The translations under genes and the position numbers were made by a program. 64,000 nt of DNA, taken from Desmonostoc muscorum FACHB-395 (GTDB lineage: Bacteria; Cyanobacteriota; Cyanobacteriia; Cyanobacteriales; Nostocaceae). Each line of letters begins with the position of its first letter. Positions within the stretch are counted from its first letter, which is position 1. Positions 62,646-64,000 of this stretch are shown piece after piece. The notes beneath the pieces are model-generated. The model searched no databases. It was not told the origin of the DNA and worked only from the letters and a program-made list of their open reading frames with translations. Location of the stretch: contig NZ_JACJSF010000013.1 in assembly GCF_014698035.1 (NCBI RefSeq), positions 1-64,000 on the forward strand. Reading direction: 5' to 3'.

Positions 62646-63875
62646 GTGGTAAGCATACAAGACATCAAGACTGCAACTATCCAACCAGATTCTTTGGGCA
62701 GATTTGGAAGATTTGGCGGTAAGTACGTCCCCGAAACCTTAATGCCTGCATTAAGTGAGTTAGAAGCAGCATTTCAAAAATATCGCAACGAGCCGAGTTT
62801 CCAAGCAGAACTGCAAAACCTACTGCGCGATTATGTCGGACGACCCAGCCCATTATATTTTGCTGAACGCCTGACAACAAACTACGCTAGACCAGATGGC
62901 ACGGGGCCGCAAATCTATTTAAAACGTGAGGATTTAAATCATACAGGCGCTCACAAAATTAATAATGCTTTAGCTCAAGTGTTGCTAGCTAAACGCATGG
63001 GTAAGCAACGGATTATTGCCGAGACAGGTGCAGGACAACACGGTGTAGCCACTGCAACTGTATGTGCTAGGTTTGGTTTGAAATGCGTGATTTACATGGG
63101 CATCCATGATATGGAACGCCAATCGCTAAATGTGTTCCGCATGAAATTAATGGGGGCTGAAGTTCGTCCGGTAGAAGCGGGTACGGGAACTCTCAAAGAT
63201 GCAACTTCCGAAGCAATTCGGGATTGGGTGACAAATGTAGAAACAACCCATTACATCCTCGGTTCCGTTGCAGGCCCTCATCCCTACCCGATGATTGTCC
63301 GTGACTTCCACGCGGTAATTGGTGTAGAAACTCGCGCTCAATCCCAGGAGAAATGGGGAGGATTACCAGATATTCTACTGGCTTGCGTGGGTGGAGGTTC
63401 CAATGCGATCGGCTTATTTAATGAATTTGTGCATGAATCTTCAGTGCGTCTAATTGGAGTCGAAGCGGCGGGTGAAGGTGTAGATACAGAAAAACACGCT
63501 GCTACCTTGACAAAGGGAAGAATAGGTGTGTTGCACGGTGCAATGAGCTATTTACTGCAAGATGATGATGGTCAAGTCATCGAAGCCCATTCAATTAGTG
63601 CCGGGTTAGACTATCCCGGTGTAGGGCCAGAACATAGTTATTTAAAGGATCTTGGTCGCGCTGAATATTACAGTGTGACTGATAAACAGGCATTAGATGC
63701 ATTTCAAAGACTTTCGCAACTAGAGGGAATTATCCCAGCTTTGGAAACTGCTCATGCGATCGCATATCTCGAAACCCTTTGTCCTCAATTAAAAGGCAAT
63801 CCCCGCATCGTCATCAATTGCTCCGGTAGAGGTGACAAAGATGTACAAACCGTCGCCAAAGTCCTGATTCCCTAG
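62646..63875 (+). CDS. trpB: TrpB, tryptophan synthase beta subunit
   Basis: This 409-residue PLP enzyme condenses indole with serine to give tryptophan. Motifs are [19 protein letters not shown] near the N-terminus and the PLP Lys in [16 protein letters not shown]. The [12 protein letters not shown] catalytic loop, the [10 protein letters not shown] phosphate-binding glycine loop and the PLP-nitrogen Ser in [10 protein letters not shown] are also present. It starts at GTG 62646, downstream of AAAGGA. The product would go to ScyB. It is the last gene complete in the window; trpD and aroG may follow beyond the edge, as in known scytonemin loci. Confidence 0.95.
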   Translation: MVSIQDIKTATIQPDSLGRFGRFGGKYVPETLMPALSELEAAFQKYRNEPSFQAELQNLLRDYVGRPSPLYFAERLTTNYARPDGTGPQIYLKREDLNHTGAHKINNALAQVLLAKRMGKQRIIAETGAGQHGVATATVCARFGLKCVIYMGIHDMERQSLNVFRMKLMGAEVRPVEAGTGTLKDATSEAIRDWVTNVETTHYILGSVAGPHPYPMIVRDFHAVIGVETRAQSQEKWGGLPDILLACVGGGSNAIGLFNEFVHESSVRLIGVEAAGEGVDTEKHAATLTKGRIGVLHGAMSYLLQDDDGQVIEAHSISAGLDYPGVGPEHSYLKDLGRAEYYSVTDKQALDAFQRLSQLEGIIPALETAHAIAYLETLCPQLKGNPRIVINCSGRGDKDVQTVAKVLIP

Positions 63876-63904
63876 TGGTTCATGTCATTGATTTAGATGA
63901 GTTC

Positions 63905-63953
63905 GTAGTAAGCACTTTAGTGCTTAAAAATTCAGGACTAAAGTCCTGACTAC
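63905..63953. repeat. Double hairpin repeat after trpB
   Basis: AGCACTTTAGTGCT and CAGGACTAAAGTCCTG are two consecutive palindromes enclosed by GTAGT and ACTAC. It is a better-preserved copy of the repeat after scyF (53119-53149). It may act as a terminator. Confidence 0.6.
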
Positions 63954-64000
63954 AAACTTATTCTTCATTCAGAACTAGTCCAATGAGAAATAACCACAAT

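Noticed and set aside
1..64000. CRISPR arrays and rRNA genes
   Set aside because: No regularly spaced 24-37-bp direct repeats with unique spacers and no rRNA signatures were seen. The only tandem arrays are the 21-bp minisatellite and the low-complexity repeats.

Overview
The window comes from a filamentous, probably heterocyst-forming cyanobacterium of the Nostoc type. The evidence is the frequent GCGATCGC (HIP1) octamer in genes and spacers, a DevBCA-type exporter, a complete scytonemin (sunscreen pigment) locus, PEP-CTERM proteins, and many small palindromic repeats and MITEs. I cannot name the species from sequence alone.

Layout. Positions 1-6.0 kb hold ordinary genes: a PadR repressor with a visible palindromic operator, a HAD phosphatase, NagB, a pore protein with two RCK domains, and a secreted WGxxGxxG-type low-complexity protein. 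Positions 6.0-12.4 kb hold MITEs, a small Cys-rich ORF, the devB-devC-devA export operon on the minus strand and two small hypothetical genes. Positions 13.0-31.1 kb hold one co-directional biosynthetic cluster. It starts with a PUFA-synthase/HglE-like megasynthase (KS-AT-ACP-degenerate ACP-KR-DH), then a KS-like (CLF-type)-AT protein and a PfaD-type flavin enoylreductase. A diiron oxygenase or halogenase-like enzyme follows, with a 2Fe-2S ferredoxin, a free ACP, a condensation-fold acyltransferase and an unrecognised protein with a TubC-like docking domain. This cluster is the best candidate here for an undescribed pathway. A truncated IS1182-type transposase marks its downstream edge.

Positions 32.6-39.4 kb hold an ethylene-receptor-like histidine kinase, a receiver-PAS-kinase hybrid 11 bp downstream, an ArgJ-family acetyltransferase and an AAA ATPase. 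Positions 39.6-63.9 kb hold the scytonemin locus. A PAS histidine kinase and an AraC-type response regulator lie upstream on the minus strand. A 1.9-kb non-coding region with two sets of degenerate direct repeats separates them from scyA, scyB, scyC, scyD, scyE and scyF. After these come a glycosyltransferase, tyrA, a DsbA-family protein, an aroB-like gene, trpE(G), trpC, trpA and trpB. The aromatic genes would supply tryptophan and p-hydroxyphenylpyruvate. ScyB deaminates Trp, ScyA condenses the two keto acids, and ScyC cyclises the product. ScyD-F are exported proteins with PEP-CTERM tails.

Two themes cross the window. First, several MITE families share an internal module of the type ACGAACC(A/G)CAGAG, and some carry nested smaller palindromes. 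Second, simple repeats normally found between cyanobacterial genes also sit in frame inside the megasynthase linkers. All functional assignments rest on motif reading, with no database search.
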